From assembly GCA_003864495.1 (NCBI GenBank), contig ML133487.1, positions 620,001-684,000 of the forward strand: a DNA stretch of 64,000 nt. The letters run 5' to 3'. Shown here piece by piece: positions 10,501 through 24,002 of this stretch (its first letter is position 1; each line of letters starts with the position of its first letter). The translations under genes were made by a program, and so were the position numbers. Source of the DNA: Nemopilema nomurai. Taxonomy: Eukaryota; Cnidaria; Scyphozoa; Rhizostomeae; Rhizostomatidae. The notes beneath the pieces were generated by a model. That model was not told where the DNA came from. It worked only from the letters and a program-made list of their open reading frames with translations, and made no database searches.

Positions 10501-13140
10501 ATTTGATAAAACCTCTTAGAGCTCTATTAATGTAAAATATTAAAAGACCTCTATGCTATCCTTTGAGACAATTATAAGGTGCCTTATAATACTGCTGAAA
10601 TGATTAATTCCATGCTTACCTCTTGAACTGGCATCATCTACAAGAATTATTTCTTTCAGATAGCGAGGCGGCGTCCTGTTGATAACACTGTGAACAGTTC
10701 TAAGAAGTGTCGACCAAGCTTCATTGTGAAAGCAGATAATAACACTGGTAGTTGGGAGATCTGCGCTGTATCTTTTCACTTTGCATCTGTAAACAGGGAA
10801 GCAAAAAGGGTTCGTTAACAATGCTTATTTGCTTGCAAGAAGCGGAATGTTCATGAGAAAAAAGGGGCGAAGGGGCTGGGGGTGAATCCCAAGGGGGTAG
10901 TAAAGCTGTCGCTAATGCTGGAAGAAAAAAGTTTAAGCTTTTATTGGATAATCTGTGGTTTACCAGCCTGAGGCACAGGCAGGCTCCTTCACAGGCACAA
11001 AAATGGGTGACGGTGAGGCAATAGCAAGATGATTAAAGACTGTTGGCTTTTTGCAAATACTTTGATTCTAGGTACTATTGATTAGCTTGCAATGGTTGTT
11101 TATTCTTGCGGGCACCTCAAATACAAGCCATTGCTATTAGTTTATGCAGTGAATTGTAGCGAGACAGGGCCATGGGCGACGGTTTAGTTAAAAAGGATAA
11201 TCAATCAAGCTGTAAACGCCATACCAGTGCATTTGTGAGGTGACAGTGAAAAACTTTATCAACGTAGGGTGTACGGCCTAAAGATCGACAGGTAATAAAC
11301 CAGATAACAAGCTTGGATAAGAATTGCCGACTAGGACGTTACGTTTCTGTTTGTATCTCAAAGTTAAAGACCCAGATGAATGTCATAAAACATATTTTTA
11401 AAATATCGAGTTTCAACCATTCAATAGGAAAGAGCGCCAAAACAACATTGAACACAAAAGCATCAAACGATAAATGCTGATGACGTCACCAATAAATACC
11501 TCGGACTTCAAAAGAATTACAATAGTGAACAAATGTTCCGTGGTACAAAACTTTACTATAGTACGAAATGGTGGAAACAGTTTTTGTATACTTGAAGTGC
11601 TTTTTCATTCGAGACACCTCGGAGTATGAAAACGTCGGAAAATGACGGAAAGCTGAAAAAATAGAAAGCAAGTTGCGGATCCAAAAACCATAGAGTGGTA
11701 AGGAGAGCGTATGATTCGGATGAACAAGAACTTGTGCACAAATTCGAAAAAGGACTTCAAGTGTGTTTCCGCTTTCTCTTGCTATTGTGAAATTATACAA
11801 GTCTACAAGCATCGTCGAGGCCTTAAACAACAAAAGTTGACTAATGGGCATGCGAGCTCTAATTTGCAAAATATTGCAAGGACTGCACGTGAATACTCCA
11901 TCACGACAAAAGAGGCATTTTGCTCTGTACCCTTAAATCTGGACATGCAAGAGTAACTGATTCATGTTCCTATCCAACTTATTCGCAATAAAATATTGCT
12001 TTCAATGACTTGAATATAAATTATGAAAACCTCAGCACTAATAACATTGTGAGATTTTTGTTAATAATTCATGGGCTGGTGATTAAACCTTATTTTCAAC
12101 AAACTCCAACTTGCTATTGAAAACATGACAAAACTGTTCATGTTTATTATCAGCCTGCTCTGCTCATTTTGTTTAGAGCAAGTTCAAGCTGAAAGTAATT
12201 TTCCGAATAATAACGTTTACAAATTCGCGCAAAAAACGAATTTCAATTTTCTCTTCACAAGTGACCCGAGTCGGTTGCAGATGAATTATTTATTATCAAT
12301 GCGAGAAGCTCTGCTCGGAAAAGCAGGAGGCTGTGATGGAAAAAGCTTAAACCAGGATCATGTTTACAATCCTTGGGCTTTTTTCTCATAAGCAACTGCG
12401 TGTACTGTATTTCATCACCATTTCATCTGTTAGGATGTCAAAGAGATGGAGCTTTCTGGGGAACTCAACAACTCTTTCATCAAATACAGAGCAATTCTGT
12501 GTATGAAAGGAAGCTTTGTAATGAGAAAAATAGAGGTGAGGTCTCGAAAATAATAGGCTTGGGTTATTAATGCCTATCATCGAAGAAGCAGATGATGTCT
12601 CGATGAAAGAAAAAAGAAACATGCTAAAAAGGAAACTTCCCTTCAATTGAAATTCATGTCTGTGATTTCGTCATTTACCCACAAGCCAATCATGAAAGAA
12701 GCAAATGAAGAATGCAAAAAACGGTGTTGATCATACTTTGCATGTCTGCAATCCTTAAGCCTCCTGTCAAGGGGAATGATGTCACTAGCAAGACTGTTGA
12801 ATGCATGCAGCTGGTAGCCGGCCTCTTCCTCTTTCATTCGAAAGAAGGGGATGACCACCCCTTCCCCATTCTCTCCAGGCAGAAGGTGCTTCCTCCTAGG
12901 GCTGTTGTCGTACATCGCCCGTACTGGCTCACTATCATTTGCTGTCGGAAGCGTGTTGTAAAAGTCAGCTCCATAACGTTCATAAGTTAGGGCTTCGCTG
13001 CCAGCAAAGTATTCCTTCACTTTGAGATCTCTAGAGAAACCGACATACAAAACTACCACCGACATCCATGCTATAATCAGCAATCCAGATCTCCTCAATC
13101 GAATACGTCGGCGGGTAAACATCAGATTGCTATTCTGCAT
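4578..13140 (-). CDS. GALNT: Polypeptide N-acetylgalactosaminyltransferase, proximal isoform (9 exons)
   Basis: A Golgi type II membrane enzyme that starts mucin-type O-glycosylation by adding GalNAc to Ser/Thr. Exons: 13140-12737, 10786-10620, 10095-9720, 8473-8356, 7831-7647, 7217-7070, 5486-5388, 4930-4808 and tentatively 4709-4578. Together they give 583 residues, normal for the family, with all phases matching. The N-terminus has Arg-rich [10 protein letters not shown], then a membrane anchor (about residues 20-36) and a stem. Catalytic motifs: [20 protein letters not shown], the metal-binding DxH in [12 protein letters not shown] (about 238-240), [11 protein letters not shown] (about 345-355) and VGHVFR (His about 373). 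A ricin-type lectin domain follows, with CLD and NQKWTYK repeat motifs. Phrases such as IWMCGG, CSRVGH and [14 protein letters not shown] recall GALNT11, and [16 protein letters not shown] recalls GALNT1. The last exon is the weakest: it reads [11 protein letters not shown] but lacks the usual Cys pattern. Confidence 0.93.
10787..12736. other. GALNT: GALNT intron 1 (proximal isoform)
   Basis: About 1.95 kb between proximal exon 1 and exon 2. Apart from the antisense signal-peptide ORF at 12125-12391, it shows no recognisable feature. The other introns (for example 8474-9719, 7832-8355, 5487-7069) are plain AT-rich sequence. Confidence 0.6.
12125..12391 (+). CDS. Candidate small secreted protein nested antisense in a GALNT intron
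   Basis: An 88-residue ORF with a good initiation context (AAAAC before ATG). The first 22 residues look like a classic signal peptide: MTKLF, a hydrophobic core FIISLLCSF, and a cleavage-like EQVQA before ESNF. The mature part of about 66 residues is Asn/Phe-rich, with one Cys, ends NPWAFFS, and has no family I recognise. It lies on the strand opposite GALNT, within the intron between the proximal first exon and exon 2. No clear AATAAA follows within 200 bp, and no other exons were found. It may be a chance ORF; the signal peptide is the only positive evidence. Confidence 0.3.
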   Translation: MTKLFMFIISLLCSFCLEQVQAESNFPNNNVYKFAQKTNFNFLFTSDPSRLQMNYLLSMREALLGKAGGCDGKSLNQDHVYNPWAFFS

Positions 13141-16049
13141 CCACGAATCAAACGATGTTACGAATAGCCGATGTTTAAAAGAAACAATTATTCCGAATCA
13201 ATGGATGCTCCGAACTATCGCAAAATAGCATTCAGATACGCAACCGTTTCCAAGAAGACGTTTGCCATGGAAAATTGTTAGCATTTTCAGTTGTTTGAAA
13301 TATACAGAATAACGTAAACAATAGCAGTGTTTTGTATATTGAAGATACGAGCTTCGGGTTGTTGGTGATAACAGCGCCCTTTATCGTGACTTCTAGCAGC
13401 TTAACAGTTGTTGCGACTTTCTAACGATATTTCTTTGAAGCGTACAAAGACACGTTATTCCTGTCCATCCCGCGTAAAGCTCTTCGGATCACTTAACGAA
13501 CAGCACTTTAACGATTGCGGTTGAACATGAAAGACAGTACGTCGTCTCCAGGTGGAAAACGAAACGGAGCGTCGATATTGGCGTGACCATTTCTTAGACA
13601 ACACTCTTCCTTTACAAAGCAAAGAAACTTATTCCAGCTCTAACCATAACTCGAAGTTCTGGTGATCGACATTTGCTGGTGTCGGGTCGGAATTTGCTTG
13701 AACAGGTGCTTGGACTCCGATGGTCTCTTGTCTCAATAGCCCGTAAATTTGCCACAACCTCTTCTCCTCTAACAAACCTTCAATTTGTGCCTACACAGTG
13801 AAAACTCTCTTCTAGTCGATCATCAATCTGACGTTTCCCCCACAATCGAATAGCAGCTTGCAATCTCTTTGAATATTTATTACAGAAAGGTTCGTTGCAA
13901 AGCCAAGATGATTTGAAGTCGGCTACTGTCAGTGCTACAGCGAAAAACAGCTCCTACCACAACCAACAACAAATTCGACTAGTTCTTCGCCAACTCCTTG
14001 GTTTCTGATCTTCCAATTACTTCAAATCTGTTGGCTTCAATTTTCTGCTTTTTAAATGTGCAAATACTTCTGGCCACGTTATTACTTGCGCAAGCTTGTT
14101 TCCAAGGGAACGCGATTCTCCTTTGAAACTCATCAAGGAGCAACGCTTTGAACAAAAACATGTCGATTGCTAGCAAACCGGGGTCCACGTGCAGAAGAGC
14201 ATTATCCTCAAATGCACAGTAGTTTTATCCGCGCCTGAGGCAGATGAACGCGTTTTAACGGGCACGTTGTTTCCACTTAAACCGGCTAACCCACAAAACA
14301 CAAGAAAGCACTCCCATAGCTGAGAATTTTCTTATGGGAAAAACCTTCCGGAAGCTGTTGGCGAGAGATCTAGAATGCTGCATTCAGCTCTTTTTGTATT
14401 GATATTCATAACAAACGTGCTATCCACAATAACCATTCGCATGTTTCTCTGAAATTTACCTATTTTTAAGGCAAATGTGTGCGAGTTCTTTTAACGTAAA
14501 CCAGTTCGAGAGCAAAGCCATTTTTGGAAGGGGGAGAAGTGTTGGAAACTTGCAACACTTCAAGAAACTAAGGCTAGCCATCTTCGAAACTACCTGTCAC
14601 TAGAAAATCACATTTTCTTTAGCTTCTTACAGAAGGCTTGACTCCTTCCAGCGTCACAATTCAAGCTGAAAAATTGATTAATTACAGTCATAGTCAATAA
14701 GTTTGTTTGTATTCAGTTCTGTTCATATATAACCTCAAGCTGATGGCCGCAACATGTGACCCCGCGGTTATGTGAGTAAACAAACAGACTCTAATGGCAT
14801 CACTCGGAAACATCAAAGCGAGGCGCATAGTCAGGTTCATTGGTGACCATATTGTTCGGGTTCTCAATACGATTACACCTCCAGCATGGTTTTGATACAT
14901 AGAAAAATATACAGAAATTATATTTACTTTTCATAAGCAATCAAACAAATGGAATTTTTTTCTTTCTGCAAGGGTTCAACTTGAAGGTCAACCGACTGCA
15001 TGTGAATCGAATTTTCTTACAGAAACTCTGCAAAACCTTGAGAATATAAATTCTTCCCTGACTTCAATTGTTTTGACAGGAAAAAAACAAATTTTAATTG
15101 ATTTAATTTCGCTCAGTTGTCAAGCTCTAAGAATTGAGTTCAAAGCCACAAGGAAGCAGGAACACAACTTAGCTTCTTGAGTCAGCCAGCCTTTCACTGC
15201 GCTTTGGTTGAAGATCAAGCAGAAAGTTGCTACATTAATCAGCAGATTGGAAGTCAGGGGCTCCTTCTCCAGGATCGGAAATTATATTGGAGAATCCTGT
15301 ACAAGCCTGGATCGGCACATGAAGCAATGCTGGCAAGTGCAAAAGTGTATGGACTAGTTGTCAAACAGTCGTGGGAGGTGGTAATGATTGCAGGCATTAA
15401 CTGCATCTCATCTTAAATTCTTTGGGTAATGTTGCGACATTGATCAAAGGACTGGATGATGTTATTGCATTGTACGAAAAATGAAGTTAGGTTTCACAAT
15501 AAAACATGCTTCATTCTATTAATGCCATTGTCTATCTTATCAAATATTTATAGTTTTGATTGCAGGGTAATCTTTTATAGTATCAAAGCAAGCACACTAC
15601 CAAAATTTCTGCAGCCTGATCCTATTGAAGCATTTCTAAAGGTCAAACCAATTACCGTGCAAACCGGAAAACCAAAGCAGTCGAAGAGCTTGGAGGTCCC
15701 ATCAATTCACTGACCTTATCTGCAACCATATTCTCCTCTTGGTAGCAAAGTAGCTGCTTATGATTTTAATGCTAATGCTGATAATAATTTTCGCAAATAA
15801 TTTGGCTCAGGGGTAATTCCAAGAAACTTGATACTGAGTCTTGATACAGTTGATACATTCATTGTAACTTTATACAGTTGCAAATGAACAACAGGCTTTT
15901 CGATTTGAAAGGGAGACAGGTTGTTAAGAAGGACAGATTTTGTAGAGAGACAGAACTTTATAAAAACATCCATCATTGGCAGATCCAATGCTGAAATGAG
16001 GGGGACAGTAATGCGTTGTTAAGAGATGTTTGGTAGATCAAGACAGGGG

Positions 16050-16085
16050 AAAGAGAGAGAGAAAGAGAGAGGAGAGTAAAGAGGG
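16050..16085. repeat. GA-rich simple repeat
   Basis: A purine tract made of GAGA and GAAAGAGA units. It is low-complexity sequence in the long intron or intergenic stretch. Confidence 0.6.
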
Positions 16086-19000
16086 GTAGAGTAACTAGGA
16101 TAGACCCAGCAGCGCAGTAAGAAAATAACATAAACAAACTGTGTTTTCTACCAGTTCAAAGGTCGTTGCAGTTTTTGCTCAAAACAAGATCCTGACACCT
16201 CTGATTACATCAAACCCGTTCTATTACGACCAGTTGAATCTAAGAGAGTGCAAAATACCTGTTACTGAAGTGTATGTGAAATCACATAACCTAAAACTAA
16301 AAATCGTCTCCTATTCATAAATTAATTTTTCATTTCGTGTGGCATTCAAAGATTGGTAACTGCTTTTAATAGAAAACAAACCTTCAGGCACTTTACTATA
16401 GATTCATATTGGATCCTCTTGGAGTTCCAATCATTGATTCACGAAACCCTTTCTTATGATATATGCTGCAAGAAATTTTCTGTCTGAAAGAAGTTCAATG
16501 CGGTTTGGTGAAGCAGACAACCCTACTGCATGAAAGCGAGGGTATGCCACGTGGTACAAAACTTCGAAATGGCGGGAAAAGAGGAACCGTCATTTTTGCA
16601 TACTAGTATGCACAAAATACCAGAAACGCTCAGGGAAAAGCCCTTCAGCAAACTAAATCTAGAAGTGATAAAGATTGTTGAGATCAAGCTGAGAATGACC
16701 AAGCGCTTTTTCAAGAAACAGAACAGCGAAAGAAGGAAAGCCAATAGTTTTAAAAGATCCAAGACCAGCAAAATTCCACGGTATGAATGATCTATTGCAG
16801 GGTAAATACCAAGCTTTCAAATCAATTCAGTCTCCATTCAAATTTCATCCTTGATAATATAAATACATATTGGCATTTGCACCACCAGGTGACAAGCTCA
16901 TTTAAAAATGTTCCTTCACTTAACAGGTTCTGCGATGTCATGTGTACGTTTATGTACGTTCCTACTAAGCTGCGATGTTTAAACTAAACCGAGTAATTTG
17001 GTATCATACACACACAAGACAAGATTAGCATGGTATTATACAAAGACTAATAGATAAGAAGGGCAAATGCGAGGTAATGAAGGTGGAATTGCGCTGGAGC
17101 GATGAAGCAGACAAAGGATAGAAATGACGCAATGAAATTGGCTACATGACACTACAAAACAAAATGAAGCGGGTCTACATAAAAAAAGACGGGTCGCACA
17201 TCTTCGTCCAGGAAAGCAAATACGCCCATAGCCTTAACAATCTCCAAAACGCACCCATTGTGATCATTATTCGACCTAGTAAACGTCTGCTTTTCTATAA
17301 GAATTTAATCAGAATATAAACAATCTCCAAGCGTAATTCGATTGGAACACACAACTCAGTCGCAAGGATTCGATTAACGACAGCTTCGTGGCAAACAGAC
17401 GAGGGATCGACCCGGCAACTAGAATTAGTTAGGAAAACTCAAAATTTGAAAGAAACTACGTCATCTCAGAATGCTGCAGGTGCGTTGTTGAAAAGGAGAA
17501 GTTCCAGCGAAAATAGTTAGGTAGATGGCGCACATTCACAGGATGAGGCCAGAGTGTTCAATTGCAATTTCTGACTTAAATTGCAATTCTTTTCGAAGGA
17601 AGTGTCGTGGACCAACGTCAGCAAACCAATCGGTTTTAAAGGTTTGAAGCAATGGTGAAACGGAAATCTTAGCTCATGATTGATGATGCTTGGGATTGGG
17701 ATGAAGTTCGCAAAATTAACCCCACCCCGAACATGTTTACCTATTTAGCTAGGCATTAACAGTTCTATAGTTACCAGTTGACTCAGCATTCAAAACACGA
17801 CAGTTCCCAACAACGAAACTTCTTGGAGTTGCAGGTATCAATAACATAGCAACAGCTCGAATGGACAGAGCAACTGCAACAACACGGCTTCTCCCAGTTC
17901 GAACGCATTGAACCTAACTGCAAATTGAAACCTGTATGCGAGCAATTTCATTGTGTTGATAACATCAACACAACAAATGTAAGGTCAATGCCAACACATT
18001 GATTTGAAACAATGACACTGGTCAAACTTTAGGTACATCTCCGTTAATTTGTCAGGCTTTGGCAGCTTTCAATTGCTTGTTTATTTCAAACAGTTAAAAT
18101 TAAAAACCAACTGCACTTAAATCATACTGATGCATCTATTTCTTTTATGGTTACCTAAAATGACTGAATCGGAGGGGAAAAGTAGGAATAAAAATTCCAT
18201 TCGCATTCATTCAAATTCACATTCAAATATTAACTGGCAGGCATGATTTGAGACAATTATCAGGTTTCAGATACAGGTTCTACAACTGATTTCCAGTAAA
18301 CACGTTCTTTACAATCGACCTAAATCTTTACAATCTTGAGATAGGTTTAGAGAAAATCAAAACAAAGTCGCGGTATTTCAAGATAGCTTTATTAGCATGC
18401 TTTGTCAGGCTTTAAAATTATCGTTATAGAAACCAATGCTGGCGTCACTTGTGATTGTTTCAGACTGTGAGAAGGCACAAGGAATTGAGAAAAGCACAAA
18501 TATGAAGCATGAACAAAATATAACCTAAAACTGTATCCAACGGTGCAGGACGAGACTATTGTTATCGTGCTAGCCTCGTTCCTATGCTGACCTTGTTTCT
18601 ATGCCAGCTTCAATTCCATGGTAACGCCTTCTGTAGTCTACGAATTGGCGTATATTTTGATGATGTTCTTTGGTATTGTTCAGAGAAGAGCCCCAATTGT
18701 TAACTGAATCGAAACTCGATCTTTGGTAGGAGCTTTCTTCATTGCATTAACTTTGGCAAGTTACAAATGGTCCAGAAATATGCTTTGAGGACAGTGTACG
18801 TTGATGACGCTTGTGAGAGAATGTAAATGACCTTAACTAGCTTTGCGAAGGGAACCAAAGACCAGAGAGCAAAGGAACAGGTGAAGCAAACAGGTGGGCA
18901 AGCGGTGAAAAGTTCAGAAGTTTCGTAAATGCTTTGGAATTTGACGAAAGATCGAGCCTTGCTGAACACCTCCTGCTGCAGCTGCTGCTAAGAGAGTACT

Positions 19001-20523
19001 TAAAGATGCTACAAATGCAAAAAAAAGTCGAAAGGGTGCAGGCCAAACGGAGCCCACCTAGGGCAGGCCTCAAAAGATTGGAACCTAAACTACATGTAGA
19101 TTGTTGTCAAAGTCAAATGAGAAACCCAGTGACCGAGTAGAGTGATTCATGGTATGCCAGTGATTTGTCAAGATGTGAAGACAAGATCAATTTATTAATT
19201 ACAGACAAATTGACTTACTGAAATCTCTTCCAACGCCGAGGGAAACACCAGGTGGCTTTGCCTGAGTTCCGTGTGTCGCACATCACTTTTCACAACTTTA
19301 CGTACACTTTAAAAACCGCAAATAAAACTCTCAGGCTTTTTCTAATTTTTGCGCTGCAAAGTCGAGTTCTTATTGGATTAACGGTACATCCACGGCTTGG
19401 CATGAATATGGTTCGAGTTGCATGTATGGTACTTTCCAGCACTCAAGCTCAGTCAAATTGTCAAAATGGAAGAAAATAGATCGAGAAAAGGGATAATGAA
19501 AAGCCGAAAGATTATGTAAATTGTTCAGTATCTGCAGAGTAGTGGTCCTATACTTTTATTATTCATTAAGCAAAAGTTAACAAAATCGGAGCTCAAATAA
19601 ATCATCAAACAGTTCTCTAATCTGGAATTCCTCTTGCCTTTCCTTCAAAAAACATATCCTCTTCCCTCATGTCTATACTCGATACGGGTTGCAGGGATAT
19701 TGAGCTTCCAGTCCTATCTCAGACTGTCCTCCTCTACCATGATATGTTTAATTTCCACAAGGCTTAAACCATGATTAGCCGAAAGCATCTGCCAAGTCAC
19801 ATAGCCACGCTCACAGCCCAGCTTGGCACCCTGTGCTTTGAAATTCTAGTTAAAACAAGTGTCCTCCTTCGCACTGGTCTAGCAGCAGCCTTATTTAATA
19901 AAAGGGACGTCGGTGAATTCGTCATTGTGGAGGAGACTGATTGGATAACTGCGGGTCGCTTTAATTCACAATTTTAAAGGCAAGATTCTGACACCAAATG
20001 AGGAGAATGGTAACAAGCTTTGCGTACACGGCTAATTAAGATTCCGAGATGTAAAATAGGATCAAGGTCCTTAAATTAGCGTGGACAAGGATAATTGAAG
20101 CACCGTGCAGCATTTGCTTCAAATCTTTTTGGTTGGAAATGTATGGGTATCCAAAGTATTTATGATGGGTAATCCCTTTGCCTTGAGACTAAAGTTACGG
20201 CTAGCAACATTTGAAAAGCGGCTCTGCATCTCATCTCCTTTGAATCAAGGCTAATTGTCCACTGACTGCGTTTCGAACATCAGCCTCAGAGCCAGGAAGA
20301 GGTTCAAAGACGTCACATTGAACTAGCGACCCAGATCATGGCTGCTTCTTTAAAAATGTACGTGGCTCACAAACGAAGCCGGGGGAGGACATTATCCTAA
20401 TTGGGTATTACACAGTAGCCTAACTTTGTAATGGAATTCAGAGCCGATCAAAGCTAGCCTCAATACTTTGCCATGGTTTTACTCATAACAGCCTCTAGTG
20501 AAAGCTTGGCAGCCAGAGGACCG

Positions 20524-20710
20524 AATTTAAGTGGTTAGAGGCGCTGACTGCGGACGCAAGGGTCCGTGGTTCGAGTCCCTGGCGTGACCAAACTTTCACC
20601 CTGATTGAGGAGACACCAGCTCTCTGTAATTCCAGGCATAAGGAATCATGCAGTGTGGTCACATCGAGAGAAAGGACCAGGACACTGCTCGATAAGCTTA
20701 AGCTTCTCAA
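20524..20710 (+). repeat. tRNA-derived SINE-like element or tRNA pseudogene
   Basis: The sequence holds pol III type 2 promoter boxes at the right spacing: an A-box-like AGTGGTTAGAGGC near 20530 and a B box GGTTCGAGTCC near 20568. A CCA-like GTGACCA follows. The 5' and 3' acceptor arms do not pair and the T stem has a mismatch, so this is not a working tRNA. The unrelated 120 bp that follow would suit a SINE body. No second copy is obvious in this window. Confidence 0.5.
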
Positions 20711-22130
20711 TGGCCTAAAAACTACCTTCGGAAGCTAGGTAGAAGCAAATACATATTAGTTGAAATGGTACGATTACATTTTTGACAATTGTACATTTGT
20801 CAGACCCCTTTCATCTCGAAATCGATCTGAAAATATTCAAGTGGTTTCTCAAAAGAAATTGAATAAGGGAGCTTTGAATTTAAAAGAAGGAATGGGCAAA
20901 TTGTTAGCTTTAAATAAAGGACTTAATTTCATACTAATAACCTGGTAACAAATGAGGTCTGAGTCTGCTCTGTCTGTCTGTCTTCTGTGCTTAGCGTATC
21001 TCATCGATCTACTGAGAACTTTTTTTAACATATCCATTAGGTATCAAATTGCAGGTCTATAAATGCTATGAAAATAAATGCAGCATTCTACTCCCCATCA
21101 AGAAAAATAATTTGCGTTGATTTATTGAAAAACAGCGGCATTTGATATAAAGTTACAAGAAATGGGCAAAACTATTCAAGAAAAATAGACAGAAACAGAA
21201 ATAATACATTTATTGTCATAGATCATTATTTTACGTTATTACTTTGTTATTCTATATAATAATTAGTTCTTTACAGTTATCAAGTTTATTGAACCTCGAT
21301 TGCATAGGTAATGAGCCTATTTATAAATATCAAGTAACTATTGGCATTCATACTATTAAACACAAAACCACCAGCATAAAAACATTCACTACGTCATGTG
21401 ACTATCATTATCCCGTCATTATCAACAGCTCAGATTGTTTATACAGCGACTACTTTTGATTGCAAGAAACAGAAATAAGATGGTGCTGAAATTCAATAGA
21501 AATCAACCACTGTAAAGCAAATTTAGCCAAGCGTAACAGGCTAACAAGCAGTAACTTGTAAAAAATTTTGTAGACAAAGATAAATCCAAGCAACAACTAA
21601 ATTTGACGCAAGTGTCTTCTCCCAGGGCTTTATTATTGATAAAATCTACATTACGAGAGCTTAACACTTATTCCGGAAGTCTTCCCAGCTCAATCACGAA
21701 ATTTGCCTTCAAATCGGGATCAGAAAGGGCTGTCCAATGGCAGGATCAATCGATTATGGTTTTCTCCACGACGAGATCCTTGGCATTAATCTAGTTCTTC
21801 TTTGGAAACATGTCAATGGAGAACGATCGGTTGCTCTTTCTTTCTTTCATACAATAGTTTTTCCAAGTAAACAGAGTCTAACATGTACTCTTTCAATAGG
21901 AGCTATTTAAGAAAAGCCTCCTGCTGGAAAACATCCACTCTTCTATTTAATACCTTTAGTTTTAAGCAGTTTTTGAAAAGAAATGTGCTACTCCACAAGA
22001 GAACAAGATCAGTAATTCAAAATGGCTTCTATGGGGTATTTGTGGGCGCGACAAGGAAAGACAAGCGAAATACAAGCGAAGGAATGAAGATCAATAACGA
22101 AGATGACTGACCCACTAAGAAAGAAAGTGG

Positions 22131-22186
<56 letters not shown>

Positions 22187-22200
22187 ATGATGATTATGAT
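22131..22200. repeat. (GAT)n microsatellite
   Basis: An almost pure GAT/TGA trinucleotide array of about 70 bp, with two GATTAT interruptions at the 3' side. It creates false poly-Met and poly-Ile frames. Confidence 0.95.
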
Positions 22201-24002
22201 GCCATCAAGAACATATAGGTCACATGAAGAAGAGGCTAAGCGACCTTCCACGAATCATGGCAGTAAGAATGTCAGCTCTGATTTTGATGATCAGGTTTTG
22301 ATAACACGGCCAGGGTGAGCCCTCGAAAGCACGAATCGCCTTGAGGCTGTGTGACCCAGTATCAGTGGCTCGACGAGTACTTATTCAGTGATTACTTCTA
22401 AGCCTAATCGTAGCCACGATTCATATTCCTTAGAGCTCAACAGAAGAAAGAAATTTCTATTTTCGACCGAATTAAGGCTTTTTTATCGTCAGAACCGTTG
22501 AATCTGGTTACAATTATGACGGGATGCTTTGCTTCGCTGTGCACTGCAAACGACGAGATAAATTCTAATTTGGCAAAAGCCAGATACAAACCACTGATAA
22601 ATCAAATTAGATGAATGTGGAAAAACCATACGCACACATTCTAATAACAATCAGTAATTCAAGGCTAAGGCCGGCCGATTTTAATACTCTAAAAATCGAG
22701 GATAAATTGCTCTTAATGAATTCTGAATTGTATGGTGTGGATCGGGGAAATAGGATAAATCAGGGCAATGCATGCTGGACTGAATTATGCACTCCAGTCG
22801 CAATCGGCTTCAAGTTACGTCTGATCGACAGCAACAAGACCGAAAATAGCGGAGAAACTTAGATTCAAGTCTCTTTGGTCGAAAAATTAACACACAGGGA
22901 CTTTTTAAACGCTCCGATTTGCGATACTTTAACTTTAGCTTCAGCTCCAGTCGTTTATGAACTTGGTCCAATTTTGAGCTTCTCACAAAACGGCGTATAT
23001 AAATATGAAGATAACAGGCTACGATGCTTCATCGAAGATAGTACTCCGAGGCCAGGCACGGATGAACACTTCGTTTTGGAAGGGCGAAGATTTAGGCGAC
23101 AAATAAAAGGCGAAAAAGTGCATTTTAGGGTGTACTGATTTTATCCACGAGGGGATCATGCACTGTCACCTGTCCATTGGTTCAGGGGCTGATTTACGAT
23201 ATCCTTCTGACATATAGTGATTTTAAAGCTGATTTGATTTAACGATTAATTGATTTCATTTCACTCGAATCAATTTGGAAGGAAGCCCAATCTTTTTTTG
23301 ATCTTGCACGGGCCTCCCCTTCATTGAAAGACAAACCTTCTTTTCTTATTATATCTTTCTGTTAGTCTTTGCTGAGAGGCAGCCCTTGACTGGTTGCTGG
23401 GTATCAAAACATGTGAAATGGAAATGCATCCTGTTAAAAACCTCAATTAGATACATCAGTTGCCGTAGCACGCAAACACCTATTATCTACAACTCTGGAG
23501 AGCACAGACACCGAGGCTGTAGCTTTCATCACAGGGCTCGTGTCCCCCATTCCAATTTTCAAAGAAATTGTCCAAATAGTTTTACTCCCTACGACATTGC
23601 TGCCACTGTTGTACATGGGATGCTATTGCATCAAAGATTAAAGATGTTTATAGCAGAGTCCAGAAAAATTGACGGTTCCACAGCTGGGACCCAGAGAAAG
23701 GTTTAGCTGTCAATTTCAGGAAGGTTAATTAGCAATTCTTGTTATAAACAATGAAAGTTATTGTAAAAAATTTTGTTTTTAGGTGGCAATGACGAAGGTT
23801 TGAATTATAGAAATTTCAGCCAGAGGAAGGTTGAAACTTTTTCTGGACTCTGGTCTGTAGGCTATTGTTTATAATGAGCAGCGCAGAATGTAAGGGAGAG
23901 TGAGGTGACATGTCGGCATCTATATTCATAGTCCCAATCCAGAGCTCTTAAGCGATCAAGAAAGAATGAAGGTAACCAAAAAGCATTAAGAAAAAAGCAT
24001 AC

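Larger units (their letters stand above)
13141..24002. other. Proximal GALNT promoter region and long distal-isoform intron
   Basis: About 10.9 kb with no recognisable gene on either strand. It contains a GA-rich tract (16050-16085), a short hairpin at 17951-17973, a tRNA-derived repeat near 20524-20710 and a GAT microsatellite at 22131-22200. Several ORFs of 60-106 codons occur but show no domain or signal. The proximal isoform promoter should lie just above 13140. Confidence 0.5.

Noticed and set aside
11536..11700. Weak similarity to 16547-16640 (GTGGTACAAAACTT and CGAAATGG shared)
   Set aside because: Only two short blocks match with different spacing; not enough for a repeat family.
22103..22318. 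Poly-Met and poly-Ile open frames
   Set aside because: Translation artefact of the GAT microsatellite.
22611..23138. Two adjacent plus-strand ORFs (83 and 87 codons)
   Set aside because: Different frames, no shared splice sites, no recognisable family.
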